From NCBI GenBank assembly GCA_002245135.1, contig NGBS01000877.1, forward strand, positions 124,001 to 188,000: a stretch of 64,000 nucleotides of DNA, written 5' to 3'. The notes under the pieces are model-generated. The model had not been told where the DNA came from. It saw nothing but the letters and a program-made list of their open reading frames with translations, and searched no databases. The stretch is from Proteromonas lacertae. Its lineage: Eukaryota > Sar > Bigyra > Opalinata > Proteromonadidae. This document shows, in pieces, positions 39,336 through 50,590 of the stretch (positions are counted from its first letter, which is position 1; each line of letters opens with the position of its first letter). A program made the translations under genes and the position numbers.

Positions 39336-40334
39336 ATGAATAATCTATACAACAAACCTTCATTACGATCATTTCAGCCGATTGTGATGAGTCCTCCCCA
39401 GATTCTATGTCCACCATATTATATGCCGCAAGATATTTGTCAACCAAATATCGATACAAATTATGTATGGTTGTGATAGATCTTTTTTTTTTAGCCAACT
39501 ATCCAAGCTCCAATGATATTTATAGTCATACCACCAAGTTGTCTAATGCCATCTATGATAAATCCACAGCCACAGAACATTCCCATGAACCAGATCAATC
39601 AAAATTCTGTAGAACATAATGCCGATGGAAACCAAATAAATAATTCATTTAATGCGAATATTCCAATACCAAATACATACTCAAATGCTCAGAACAACAC
39701 GATGAAACAATCAACTGTGAATAATGATAAGGAAAGTGAAGTCTTCAATATACCACCCCAATACAGTCCATCTAATGTCACTAATTGTACATATTGTGGT
39801 GTAGCTGCACAAACTTACCATTGTCCAGATCAATTCCCAATCTGTAAAAATTGTATAAAGCTTGTCGAGCAAGCTATGTCTATTCCTCAAATATTACCGA
39901 ATAGAACACCTCCAAGCCAAGTATCTAACAGAATTTCAGAACCAACAAAGGTAATTAATCCAAACAATAGTTTATCTGCAAACTATGGAAAAGTTCAAAT
40001 ACAAACACTTTACCCAGCTAATACAGCGACTGTACCAACTGCACCACCAACACCACCACCAACAACAACAGCAGCAGCAGTAACGCCAAAAGTGCCAATT
40101 CCACCAACTCCACAATCAATAAGAAAAACTACTGAAAAGGAAGAAGATAAAGAAGGATTTGATAATACCTTATTAGAGAAGAGAAAGAATATTGTCTGGT
40201 GTTCAACCTGTAACAAGAGAGAAGCGTTATGTACAAAAGAAAGACAATATAAAACATGTTTAATGTGTTGCAGAAAGAAAAGAACTAGATATCGAAAGAG
40301 AAAGCGAGAATATAGTGATTTAGCATATATATAG
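39336..40334 (+). CDS. Tandem zinc-module protein, member 1, 322 aa
   Basis: Two exons (30-nt intron) give an exact frame. The first 100 residues are rich in Pro, Gln, Asn and Tyr. Two modules of form Cx2C-x15-Cx2C follow: CTYC...CKNC (about residue 140) and CSTC...CLMC near the C terminus, with a very basic tail (KKRTRYRKRKREY). A Thr/Pro/Ala linker separates them. The pattern suggests zinc ribbons with nucleic-acid contact through the tail; function is unknown. An upstream 5' untranslated exon is likely, because a splice acceptor (ttccttag) precedes the ATG. Members 2 and 3 are at 48.4 and 54.6 kb. Confidence 0.75.
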
Positions 40335-40626
40335 AATATATATACATATTTCAATCATATATATGCATATTTTAATATTCATTCTAATTAACAGCATATT
40401 ATTATATATATATACATAACATTATAAAAAGAAACCTTCATTACATATCAACCAATCTGTAATTCCAATTTCTTTTACTGTGTAAGAATGTTATTAACAT
40501 ATATATATATTATCAACAAATATGCTTATATGAAATGTTGTTGTTTGTGTTGGGGAATGAGAAAATATATAAAAAAAGTGAATAAATATTGTATTTAAAT
40601 AGTATTAAAAGAGAAAAAAAACAAAT

Positions 40627-41828
40627 TCAAAACTTTTGTTTTCTTAAAATTGCTTCTTCTTTTAGAAAGTCATTAACTCTGTCATGAATTGTTCTATTCT
40701 TTGTATAATCAATATTTTGAACTGGATTATTGAAATGAAATTGTTGCTGTTGATTAAAATTAACATATTTCTTATTATTACCATACAATTCCATTTCCTT
40801 CATTTTCAATTTCATCTCCAACTGTTTCAATTCATTCTCTTTTCTTTTAATCATTTCTTCTCTATTATATAATTCTTTCATCTTTTTAGAATTTCTATTA
40901 TAGTAATATTATATAAATAATACATTTCCATCAATCTATTAGCATCATATTCTCTCACACATAATTGTGTTTCTCTATTGTATGGTTTTAATTTATTAAA
41001 TGCTTGTAATCGATGTATATCAGGTCTCATCGCTGGTTCAATTTGAATCATTTCTCTTATTATTTCTTTAAGATAATTTGAATAATGAGAGGGAATTTGT
41101 GAATATTTACCATCAATTATTCTCTTAGCTAAAGAAAACTGATTTGTTCCTTCAAATGGAGGTCTTTTCGCTGCCAATTCATATATTAAACAGCCAATTG
41201 CCCAAATGTCAGATTTTTCATTGTATTTTAACTCTTTTATTAATTCAGGTGACATATAATATGGCGTACCTACATTAGTAGTAGCATAAGCTGATTTACT
41301 ATTTAAAATCTTAGCTAAACCAAAATCTCCTAGTTTAATATCATTAAATGGATCTAAAAATATATTTTCAGGTTTTATATCTCTGTGTAATATTGGTTTT
41401 AACATTCCTTTATCCATTCGATAATGGCATCTTTCTAATGCTGATAATAATTGAGATAATATCCTCCATATATAATCCTCTTCAATCTCTTTTTCAGCTT
41501 TTCTATACTTCTTCAAAAATTGTCTTAAATCACCTCCTGGTAAATACTCCATTATGATATAGATTTTACCTTGCATTTGATTTATTATTCTGTCATAATA
41601 CTTCACTATATATGGATGTCTCAATTCTCTCAATATATTTACTTCATTTACTATTAGTTCTTTCTCTCTTTCTGACATATCTTCATAGGACATCTCTTTC
41701 CAACATAAGATCTATACATAGTATTAAAAAGACAACACACATACTTTGCCATCAGCTTTTCTTCTGATTTTAGATATTGTTCCAAAAGAACCTTTACCAA
41801 GTATGTTTAATACATCATAATTCTCCAT
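40627..41828 (-). CDS. NEK2: NIMA-related kinase, NEK2 type, 379 aa
   Basis: Three exons (introns of 33 and 29 nt). MENYDVLNILGKGSFGTI is the glycine loop, followed by KIRRKADGKILCWKEM, a stretch almost specific to NEK2. HRDIKPENIFL, KLGDFGLAKIL, VGTPYYMSPE and SDIWAIGCLIYELA are all canonical, so this kinase should be active. After the domain a helical coiled-coil tail (KRKENELKQLEMKLKMKEME) is shorter than in animals. NEK2 kinases act at centrosomes or basal bodies and in cilium control, which fits the ciliated biology implied by IFT172. It ends in TGA. Confidence 0.92.
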
Positions 41829-41907
41829 TTATAGCAATTCTATTATACACGATTTTTAAAAATTCTAAACTCACTCTATTTTTAATAATTGTTTAATTCA
41901 TCAGCTA

Positions 41908-43892
41908 ATGATTAAAACAACATACAGAAAGGATTATTTGGAAGGTATTGTAAAACATAAAGGCAAAATGGTAAATTTGATTCAATGCTCACATGATTTT
42001 TAGACAAAACTGATTCTTAGTGATAAGGATATATTATTTCTATCAGAATCGTTTAACTTCTATGTATCTATAGATGATATAATATATACCCGTCATTTTT
42101 ACACAAATTGCTTTTCAATTCATACTTTAGAAAGAAATAACAGTATTAATAAGTTATATTTATGTATCAGAATCGAAAAATAACAAAATAGTGGAATTTA
42201 GAACAAGAGAACAGTGTACTTATGAATGTCAGTGTATTAATGACAGTGATGCAATACATTGGGTGAATCGTATCAACCATTATCTAGAACAATCAAGAAT
42301 CAAACACTATAAAGATTTTTATGGTAATCTGCCTTCTTCTATAATCTCCTATTTGCATTTAAAATCAATTAAAGATTTAGATAAAGATTTTGCTCAGCGT
42401 AGAGATAGAACAATGAGAATTATAGTAAATCCACATGGTGGTAATGGCACAGCTATGGAAATATATAATCAAATTGCAGCTCCATTGTTACTATCATCTG
42501 GAATAAAAACTAAGTTGGAATTAACATCTCATTCTGGTCATGCTTATACAATGGGATTAAATCATAATCCAATTGATTATGAAGGAGTTATATTAGTGGG
42601 AGGAGATGGTTTAATCAATGAATTTGTGAATGGAATAATGATAAGAAAAGATGCAATGATTGTATTAGGATTAACACATATCTTTTTTTTTCTTTAAAAA
42701 TTGTATTAATTCTTTTCTTTAATCATAACTTTTTACCTATTTGTATATTACCATGTGGTTCTCAGAATGGTATAGCAAAAGGAATTGGTACTGGTAATTA
42801 TTATACAGCTATTTATTCAGTCATAAAAAGAAAACTTCGTCATTTTGATGCAATTGTCTGTTATCCAGGTGATGGTAGTAAGATCTATTGTATATCAGGT
42901 TTGGCTTGGGGAATAGCAAGTGATATGATATTAGATTATGAAACTACTAGACAATATGGATTATTTAGATATCCATATTTAAAGGCAAAATGGGGATTTT
43001 TCAATAGAACAAAACATCCAGCAACTATTTATTATTTACCATCAGATGATGAAGATGAAGATAAAGACTCACAGAATAATAATTCAACTTCAGCATGTGA
43101 TAGAATTCATCCAGGTTGTATTCAATGTATGAATGGTAAAGTAATAAAACATCACTTCTCCTTATCGCAATACCAATTTCTCAATGAATTAGAGGAAAAT
43201 CAAGATGATAATAGAAGAAAAAGAGTAAGAAGAGATTCAGGATTATCAATAACTCCATATAGTAGTGTTCATTCCTTCAAATCAACGGATATTCCACCAG
43301 CATCTAAAACATCATCCAATTCATCATTGTTCGAAATAGAAGATATTGAAAATAGTTTTGTCAATAAGAATGTAATACCATTAAATGCTGATAATAGAAT
43401 TGATTATGTTAAAAAGAATCTTAACACTTGGAAGAAACAAAGAGGAAAATTAGTTAAAATGCCATTACCAGAATCTGAATTTACAATTGAACAAATAATG
43501 CAACAGTATATATCTCTTAATAAGTAATTTTTATGAATAGAACTGAATCTGATCTTAGTTCTCAGCAATGGGTGATGGAAAATGGTTATTTTAACACTAT
43601 AGCTTGTGTAAATAGTAATCCAGAGTTTATTTATTCTCACGGAAGCGATGGTAATTTGGATTTACTCATTGCTCGAGTTGGTAATTCATATGAAACACTC
43701 TCTTTAGGAATTAAGTATTTAGAAGGAAAAGAAAAAGATTCTCCTTTAATGACTATTAAAAAGATTAAAAAACTCATTCTTATTTCAGAATATGATCCAG
43801 CTATTAATTTAGATGGAGAATTATTACCAATCACCAAAATTTCAACTTATGAAGTTTGTCCACATTTGTTAGTGATGTATGGAGAATATTAA
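41908..43892 (+). CDS. Sphingosine kinase / DAGK-catalytic lipid kinase
   Basis: Five exons, 606 aa. An N-terminal PH-like region (about residues 1 to 95) precedes the catalytic domain with IIVNPHGGNGTA and ILVGGDGLINEFVNG, the nucleotide-binding signature of sphingosine and ceramide kinases. LPCGSQNGIAKG is the third motif. A 170-residue insert with acidic and Ser-rich segments separates it from the C-terminal lobe (HGSDGNLDLLIAR, LDGELLP). It would phosphorylate long-chain bases to produce signalling lipids. The intron after AMI (42662 to 42729) fits the frame only if it ends AC instead of AG. Confidence 0.88.
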
Positions 43893-43965
43893 TTAATTAT
43901 TATAACAGATTTAAGAATAATAATCACGATTTTTTTATAAATTTATTAAATTTTTATTATTTTAT

Positions 43966-46321
43966 CTAATTAAACGAATTTGCAGCTAATTGATTGAGCA
44001 TTCTTTCTGAAACTGTTAATTTTATATATTCTCTTCCATCATTACTAATTTTTTGAGATATTAACTCATGATCTTTCAATTCCTTCAACATATTCTTCAA
44101 AGCTCGGTTTGAGTTTACAATCATATCACTAATGCAGTGATGATATAAATCATCAAATGTTAATCCTTTTGTTTTTTTATTTTCTAATTGAAATTCAGCT
44201 AAATATTGAAGTAAAACTTTGTGATTTCTAGTAAGACTTTGAAGAATATAGGTTATACCACTCTCTTTCAAATTCCTATAATAATAATAATAATAATAAT
44301 AAATATTGACATTATACTGATCATTCTTATTGGATGAAATATTTGCTGATATTTCTGTTGTATAAGGTAAATAATTAGTACAATCATAATACATCCAATT
44401 GAAGTTATGAAGTGTAATTTGATCCCATAATAATGAGCTATTAACATGATCAATTGAAGCAATAATGTGAACATAAGGAGCAGATGCAATAATACTAAAC
44501 AAATACATATAATTCTTCATTCTAAATAAATGACCGTCAATATTATGAATGATTAAATAGAGTGGTGTAACATGTGAATTAGAGTATTGTTGACGAATAT
44601 ATTGACACTATAAAAATATAAATAATATATATGTATATACAGCAGCTAATGGAGATGTGAAAGCTTGATCTGATTTGAGAGATTTTTTGATTATACTATT
44701 TATAATCTCTTTGATTGATATTTGAGATTTAAAACCTTCTATTACCATCACATTTTCATTTAATAATTTCATTCTACCAAAGTGATTAAGAAGTAATAAC
44801 TTCGATCCAAATCCATATGTTAATATATTAAAACCAATTTTCATTTGTCTTATCCACACATCATATCTATTAGTAATATAATATGACAATAACTGTTTTA
44901 TTTGAGGTAAATGTTTCATTGGATATTTTGGTAAGGATTTGAAAATTTCTAATAATGTTGGAAGTTGTACATCTTCTTCTTCATTATCTTTATTTTTCTT
45001 TGATCTTCTTTTCTTTTTCATATCAAAAAATGATACTCCTATTTCTTCATCATCTATTACATTATATTCATTATCATTATTATTGTCATTCTCTGAATCA
45101 GATAATAGAGATGGTGGTAATGGAAGTGATGATATATAATCTGAATTAACTTCTTTATAAACCACTTGCGTTTCTGGAGGAAGTTCTTGATGTTGTTTCT
45201 GTGATTCTTTGGATTTGTTGTTTTTTTTACTTCTACTTTTTGTTTTTGTTTTTTTGTTAATTTCACTATTATTATCATCATCAATTTCATCATCATTGTC
45301 ATTTCTTACTTTTGTTGATGTTGTTGTTGTTGTTGTTGGAATAACAACAATTTCACCAAACAATTTCTTCTTTTCAATACAGTCATTACAATACCAATTA
45401 CCTTCAGGAACATCTTTTTTATTCATTTTCATACATGCAATATGATATCCTTTATCACATTCATCACATAATAACATATTCTCATCATCATCACTTCTCC
45501 CACATATTTCACAACAAATATCAACTACAATTTGTGGAGAATGTAATGGACAATATGATAATAAGCATTCCTATATGAATATAATATTAGAAATACCTTT
45601 ACATCATCATAAGTCATTCTCAATCCTCTTTTTCTACAACATAATGGATGATATGAATTATAACATCTCTTTTCATCACATTGTATTGGAGCTCCATATT
45701 TTTTATCACAAAACATACAAACTAATTTGAAACGCTTTTTATCTATTTCATCATAACCTGTGAATGTATTAGAAGAATCAAATGACAAACCATTAACCCA
45801 TTGTACACATGTTATATGACACCACTATTTAAATAAGATTAAATAATGACTAATATACATACATTTGACTTATTTTTGTTAGGAACCATAGAATGGAGTG
45901 AATCTATAGGACAGACACAACATTTCGGTATTTTTCTTAATCCACTTGAACATATATGACATTTAAAAGTTGATATATTCTTACATGTCTCACCTAATAA
46001 AAAACAACCTTCATGAACCCACATATGACATTTTGTACATTGGATTGGTCGATCATCATCTGGACATTCATCTATACCATCGCCACATACTTCGCAGAGT
46101 ATGTTATCTTCTCTAAATTTCAAACTATCATTATAATCCAATTATAAATATACACATTACTTTTATCCAACAGTGGATCATTCAATATATCTTCATCATT
46201 CTGTCTATATCTCTTATTCTGTGATTAGAGATTCATCATAATCATTTACTTCATCCGAAGAATGTTTTCTTCTATTAAATAAACACATAAATTGAATGCA
46301 ATACTTTGTTTTCCTTGGCAT
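43966..46321 (-). CDS. ORC2: PHD-ePHD-PHD-ORC2 fusion, 707 aa
   Basis: Eight exons (introns of 33, 31, 29, 38, 26, 33 and 42 nt) sum exactly to 708 codons, start MPRKTKRKHSSDE. PHD1 (about residues 43 to 92) has CEVC...CTKCHMWVHEGC. A zinc knuckle and extended PHD follow (CCVC ... WCHITCVQWVNG ... CMFCDKK ... YHPLC), as in JADE/BRPF/AF10 readers. PHD2 is CEICGRSDDDENMLLCDECD (about 215 to 265). An acidic, basic-patch linker leads to the ORC2 core (about 400 to 707): YGFGSKLLLL, YLIIHNIDG, IIASIDHVNSSLLWDQ. PHD2 and the start of the ORC2 core lie in one uninterrupted exon (45574 to 44641). ORC2 loads MCM helicases at replication origins; the readers probably direct it to modified histone H3. 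No break is needed to read through. Confidence 0.9.
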
Positions 46322-46481
46322 ACTGTCAATAATGAAAAAATGAGAAAAAATAAATTAAAATGTTTGATTAAGGCTTGCTTCAAGAATCGTTTTAATGATG
46401 TTAAATTCATTGCCGCCATTGAATACGAATGTTCAAAATCACACTGTATTCTATACAATATTATAAATTATTTAGCCAAAA
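46322..46481. promoter_or_regulatory. 160-bp divergent promoter, ORC2 fusion and coiled-coil gene
   Basis: Both genes start within 160 bp of each other on opposite strands. The stretch is AT-rich with no motif I can name. Confidence 0.4.
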
Positions 46482-48324
46482 ATGTTGAGGATTAGAGATG
46501 GATCACCAACTGCAACTTTTAGACCCAAGCCTGTTAAGACTGATTTAATGGTCACTGCCAAAGCTTCTCCTCCTCCAAGGATGATGTATATTTTTATTTC
46601 TATTGCATTATAGAGAAGTTGAATCTGTTGATCCTGATGATGAAAACGAGGTTCTAAGAAATAGTTTAAGAGATGCCAATATGTTACTTATGAATAAACT
46701 CACTGCGCATGGTAAATTAGTCGGTGGTTCACAATTTCATGCAAATCGTATGAAAGGCATGCCATGTACTAGTTGTCAAGCATTGCATATAGAAATAAAA
46801 GAGTTAAGAGATCAATACAAATCCCTATTACTGAAACACGAAGAAACATGTGCTAATTTAAAAGAAGAGAAAGAAAAATATTCAGAATTAGATGATATGA
46901 AAAGTAAAATAGAAATACAGTATGAACAATGTCAAAGAAATATGAGTTGCGTACAAGCAGCTTATGATAAAGCCCAAACTGAATTAGACAAGTTAAAAGC
47001 TGATAAAAGAAAATGGATTCAAGATAAAGCTGAATTTAGTTTACAGATAACTCAATTTAAACAAGATATAGCTGAATCTGTATATATATTTACTATTATT
47101 AAATTACAATAGAAACTTGCTGTGGCTGATAAAGAGAATCAATTAAAAGAAGTCAAAAGAGAATTGGAAGAAAAGACTAAAGAATTAGAAAATCTGAAAA
47201 ATAATAAAGGTTCAGATGAGAAAATAAGAATCGAATATGAAATACAAATCAAAGAATTGAATGAAAGAATCAATAAATTATTAGAAGAGAATGAGCAGAG
47301 TAATAAAACCATTGACACACTATCCAAATCATTATCAGAAAAACAGTTATTAATTGATCATTTACAACAAGAACAAGAATATATAATAAACAACAATAAA
47401 GAGAATATTTCAACACTTGAAAATGAAATAAAAGAACTAAAAGAAGCATTGAAAATAGCAAATGAAGAAATACAAATGTTAAGGAAGTCTCAAAGTGAAG
47501 TGGTTGAAGTAAAACCATCAGAAACTACTAATAATGAAGTTCAAACAGAACCATTAGAAGATATTAATATCTATAAAGATAAAGTAAAAGATTTAGAGAA
47601 AGAAATAGAAGAATTAAAGAATCAGAAACCTCCAGAACCAATTGTAGTGACAGAAACAAAGAAAGATGAAGAATTAGAGATGAAATACAAAGATCAAGTG
47701 AAGATAAATGATGAACTAAATAAACAATTATCAGCACTGAATTCTACAATTGATGAATTGCATAAGAAACTGACTGATTTAGAGAATAAAACAAAACAAA
47801 GTGATATTGATTATAATGATAAAATCAATGCATTGAAAGAAGAAATTGTGAAGAAAACAGATGAAAATAAGCAATTAGATGAATCAAATAAACAACAATC
47901 TACTCAAATCAAAGAATTAAGCAATAAAGTGGATGAAAAACAGAAGAAAATAGAAGAATTAGAAAATCAAATTAATACTTCCAAACATGAGACTATATCA
48001 AATGTATATACATATTATTATTATTATTATTTATTTAATTATTATATTATTATATAGTCTTTGTTCAATTCAATTAGATTATCAGTAGTTACTCCCAATG
48101 TAAAAGTGGTAATTGGATCAAAAACATATTCATCTGTTTCAAAGCTATCTGATGCTTATATACAGAAGATATTAGATCAAGAAGTTATTCCTGAATTTGG
48201 TAGAATGTATTTATCTGTAGGTGGTCAAGAAAATAAAGAAATGCAAGAATGGCTTAATAGTCTTGGTGAACAGCTTCAAATGTGTATAAAACAAAACCTA
48301 CAAACACAAGCTCCTCAGGAGTAA
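46482..48324 (+). CDS. Coiled-coil protein, 575 aa, unknown
   Basis: Four exons (introns of 28, 33 and 54 nt) sum to 576 codons. A basic N terminus (MLRIRDGSPTATFRPKP) leads to a SQFHANRMKGMPCTSCQALH segment and then about 400 residues of nearly continuous coiled coil rich in Glu, Lys and Leu. The last 85 residues form a separate small domain (VTPNVKVVIGSKTYSSVSKL ... EWLNSLGEQLQMCI). The layout fits a cytoskeletal, basal-body or membrane-tether protein. I cannot assign a family; the C-terminal domain is the best handle for a search. Confidence 0.75.
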
Positions 48325-48384
48325 AAAGAAATATGCATTTTTACTTCATCATATTACCAATTTATAGTAATTTAAGCATGTTAA

Positions 48385-49106
48385 TTATTTATCTTTTTGT
48401 AGTAGTGGAGATAATATTTCAGGAGGTAGAACATCAGAATGTCTCATAGCATTGTTGAAGAAGGCAATAGCAGTTCTACTTCTGGCTCTATCTTCATAAT
48501 ATGCAGATTTCTTTCTGTTACTACAATCTCTACATGTACGATATTGCTTGTTACATTTTATCATTGCAGGTCTCTTGTTGCATGTGCTGCAAATGACTGA
48601 GTTTGTCTCAATTACTCTTCTTCTGAAGTTGTCTCTCTGGTACTTTCTAAGTTTCTTTAAACACTCTTGGCATGTTTTCATGACTCTATTACCCTTTATC
48701 CCTACTGGATTCTTTGAACATCTGCGACATAAAGGAGTGTGAAATTCCTTTTTCCTATACATAGAATTATATAATAGAACATATATCTATATAGCCTATA
48801 CTCTTGTACTACAGGTTTAGGAATCGGTTGGGGAGGTGCCTGCATCAAATACTGAAATCGAGGGTCACTAACACTGCACGCATACATACAATTAATACCA
48901 GGACTAACACCACTTGGATTTCCAACATACAATATCTCACCAGGGTCTAACTGTAAATGCTGAATAGGCGCACCTATGACTAATAATAATCATAACAGTT
49001 GCCAAAGAATACATTGCGGTACATTATAATATCCATATACTGCAGGATGTGGCATCGGAGCTGTGTACAAACCATTGCAGCTAGTAAAAGGATGTAGCGG
49101 TTGCAT
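48385..49106 (-). CDS. Tandem zinc-module protein, member 2, 211 aa
   Basis: Three exons (introns of 39 and 47 nt) give an exact frame. The N terminus MQPLHPFTSCNGLYTAPMPH is Pro/Tyr-rich. Two Cx2C-x15-Cx2C modules follow directly on one another: CRRC...CQEC and CSTC...CRDC, each followed by a basic Arg/Lys/Tyr helix. The motif CSTCNKRPAM nearly repeats CSTCNKREAL of member 1, so they share ancestry. Ends SPLLQKDK. It is convergent with the coiled-coil gene at 60 bp. Confidence 0.8.
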
Positions 49107-50590
49107 TTTGCGTTGTTAACGTCAGATTTATCGGTTTAGAAATAACTTATCTGCCAGATAGGCGAACTAGCAATTAAAAAACGACAAAATGGGTTTTTAA
49201 ATGCTTAAGGATTTTTATGACTTCCTTAAGCGAATTAGAAGCATATTTTGAATGCCTTATTCACATCTATACAAATGACTTCACCAAATAGCGTTGGAAA
49301 GCCTTTGTACAAACAGGATTGCACATCACCTATGAAAATTTCATGGCATTTCATTTTAAATGAAGGAAGCGATTTGATATGTCACTCTCATTGCTTGAGA
49401 GGAATATTTTTAACAATGGCCTTGATATTAAGATTATACTTCACTATCAATCTCAATAAATTCAGTTAAGCATGATGAAAAGATAAAATAAAAATTATTT
49501 CGGCCTGAAAATATGTACAACAACATAGATATAACTTTAAAAAACAATTATAACAAAAAGTTCCGTTTTATGTCTTCTCTATTTTTTGTTGTTTGGCTAT
49601 CTTTTATTCAATGTATATAAGTGATTTGATATTCATTATATCAAATCTTATTACCTTCACCTAATGTTTCAATAATATATTATCTCTGTAAGATTAGTAT
49701 GATGTATAAGCATCACTTTGTTCATTCTTTATATACCATATAAATTATATATTTGTTATTTGTTCTGAAAAGTAAACAGTTTATAATGGTAACATTTGTA
49801 ATTTTCCCCATGTTTTAAGTGAAGATGTTATAATTTATCATGTGCTTTAGTGTATCGGCTTCATAGTGAAGTAAAAATTAGTTATTATTAATAAACAAAT
49901 GAATGGCTAAATAACTGTCTTCAGAGGATCAAAATTAACTGATGGTTGTGCAAGCGTATTAAATCAGTTATTAGTAATGTTGTAATGTGATTATAATAAT
50001 CAGATATCACATATGTTTATCCAAATGTACAAAATTGGACTTAAGAAAAGTTGTATTTGCGTTTTACGGTGTATTGCATGTACAATTATATAGCTTAATC
50101 ATTTTTATGAAATATTTGATTAAATAATATGATTATATAAGCCATTAAGTTATCAGCACAATGTATATAAAGGATGCTAATTATCTACACAGCATCACAA
50201 GGCTATAGCTATGAATTTTACATCACATGGGAAGATAATTCTTTCTATTTTATTTGTTAATTAAGAATTAATATATGATAAGTTTCAAATATAAAACACA
50301 ATAAGATAGAGAGTAGGAGGGAGTGAATTGGGAAAAGAAAAACTTGACAATGAAGTAAAAGAATATTTATTGAAAGAAGTAAATGAGATTATGTTCCAAA
50401 AGTTGCATATACAATTCCATATTTGATAGTGAGATATTTTAATAATTGTAATCCTGTTAAAGCACTAAGCGCCTTTTTAGATCAATTTTGTGTATTTGAT
50501 TATAATCACAGCGATTACGAATATATATTGGTTTTTAAACACACAACAACGCAATACAAGTAAAAATTAATTAATTAATACTACATAAAA
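49107..50590. other. Intergenic stretch with small open fragments
   Basis: Mostly AT-rich with no gene I can support. Around 49218 a short frame (MTSLSELEAYFECLIHIYTN) stops after 25 residues, and a second frame (RWKAFVQTGLHITYENF) follows it. Neither has a start or splice site that makes a model. Confidence 0.4.
50387..50563 (+). pseudogene. Open fragment of about 58 codons, possible gene remnant
   Basis: The frame reads AYTIPYLIVRYFNN, then ALSAFLDQFCVFDY and ends TTTQYK. Its composition is coding-like, unlike the surrounding sequence. It begins just after a TGA, has no ATG, and an upstream frame (KLDNEVKEYLLKEVNEI) could be its continuation only with a frame shift. No family recognised. 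Confidence 0.25.

Noticed and set aside
42690-42729. U12-type AT-AC intron in sphingosine kinase
   Set aside because: atatctttt...cataac resembles one, but removing it breaks the frame by one base.
43523-43540. 17-nt intron in sphingosine kinase
   Set aside because: A 35-nt intron starting gtatat a little upstream gives the same frame and the usual donor.
44276-44317. Poly-tyrosine run in the ORC2 region
   Set aside because: The TAT repeat lies in a 42-nt gta...tag intron. Skipping it keeps the frame and joins DQ to NLKE.
45057-45445. Long open frames opposite the ORC2 fusion linker
   Set aside because: They are low-complexity shadows of the acidic linker on the other strand.
49248-49469. 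73-codon open frame near 49.3 kb
   Set aside because: There is no coding signature, neighbour support or splice sites that extend it.
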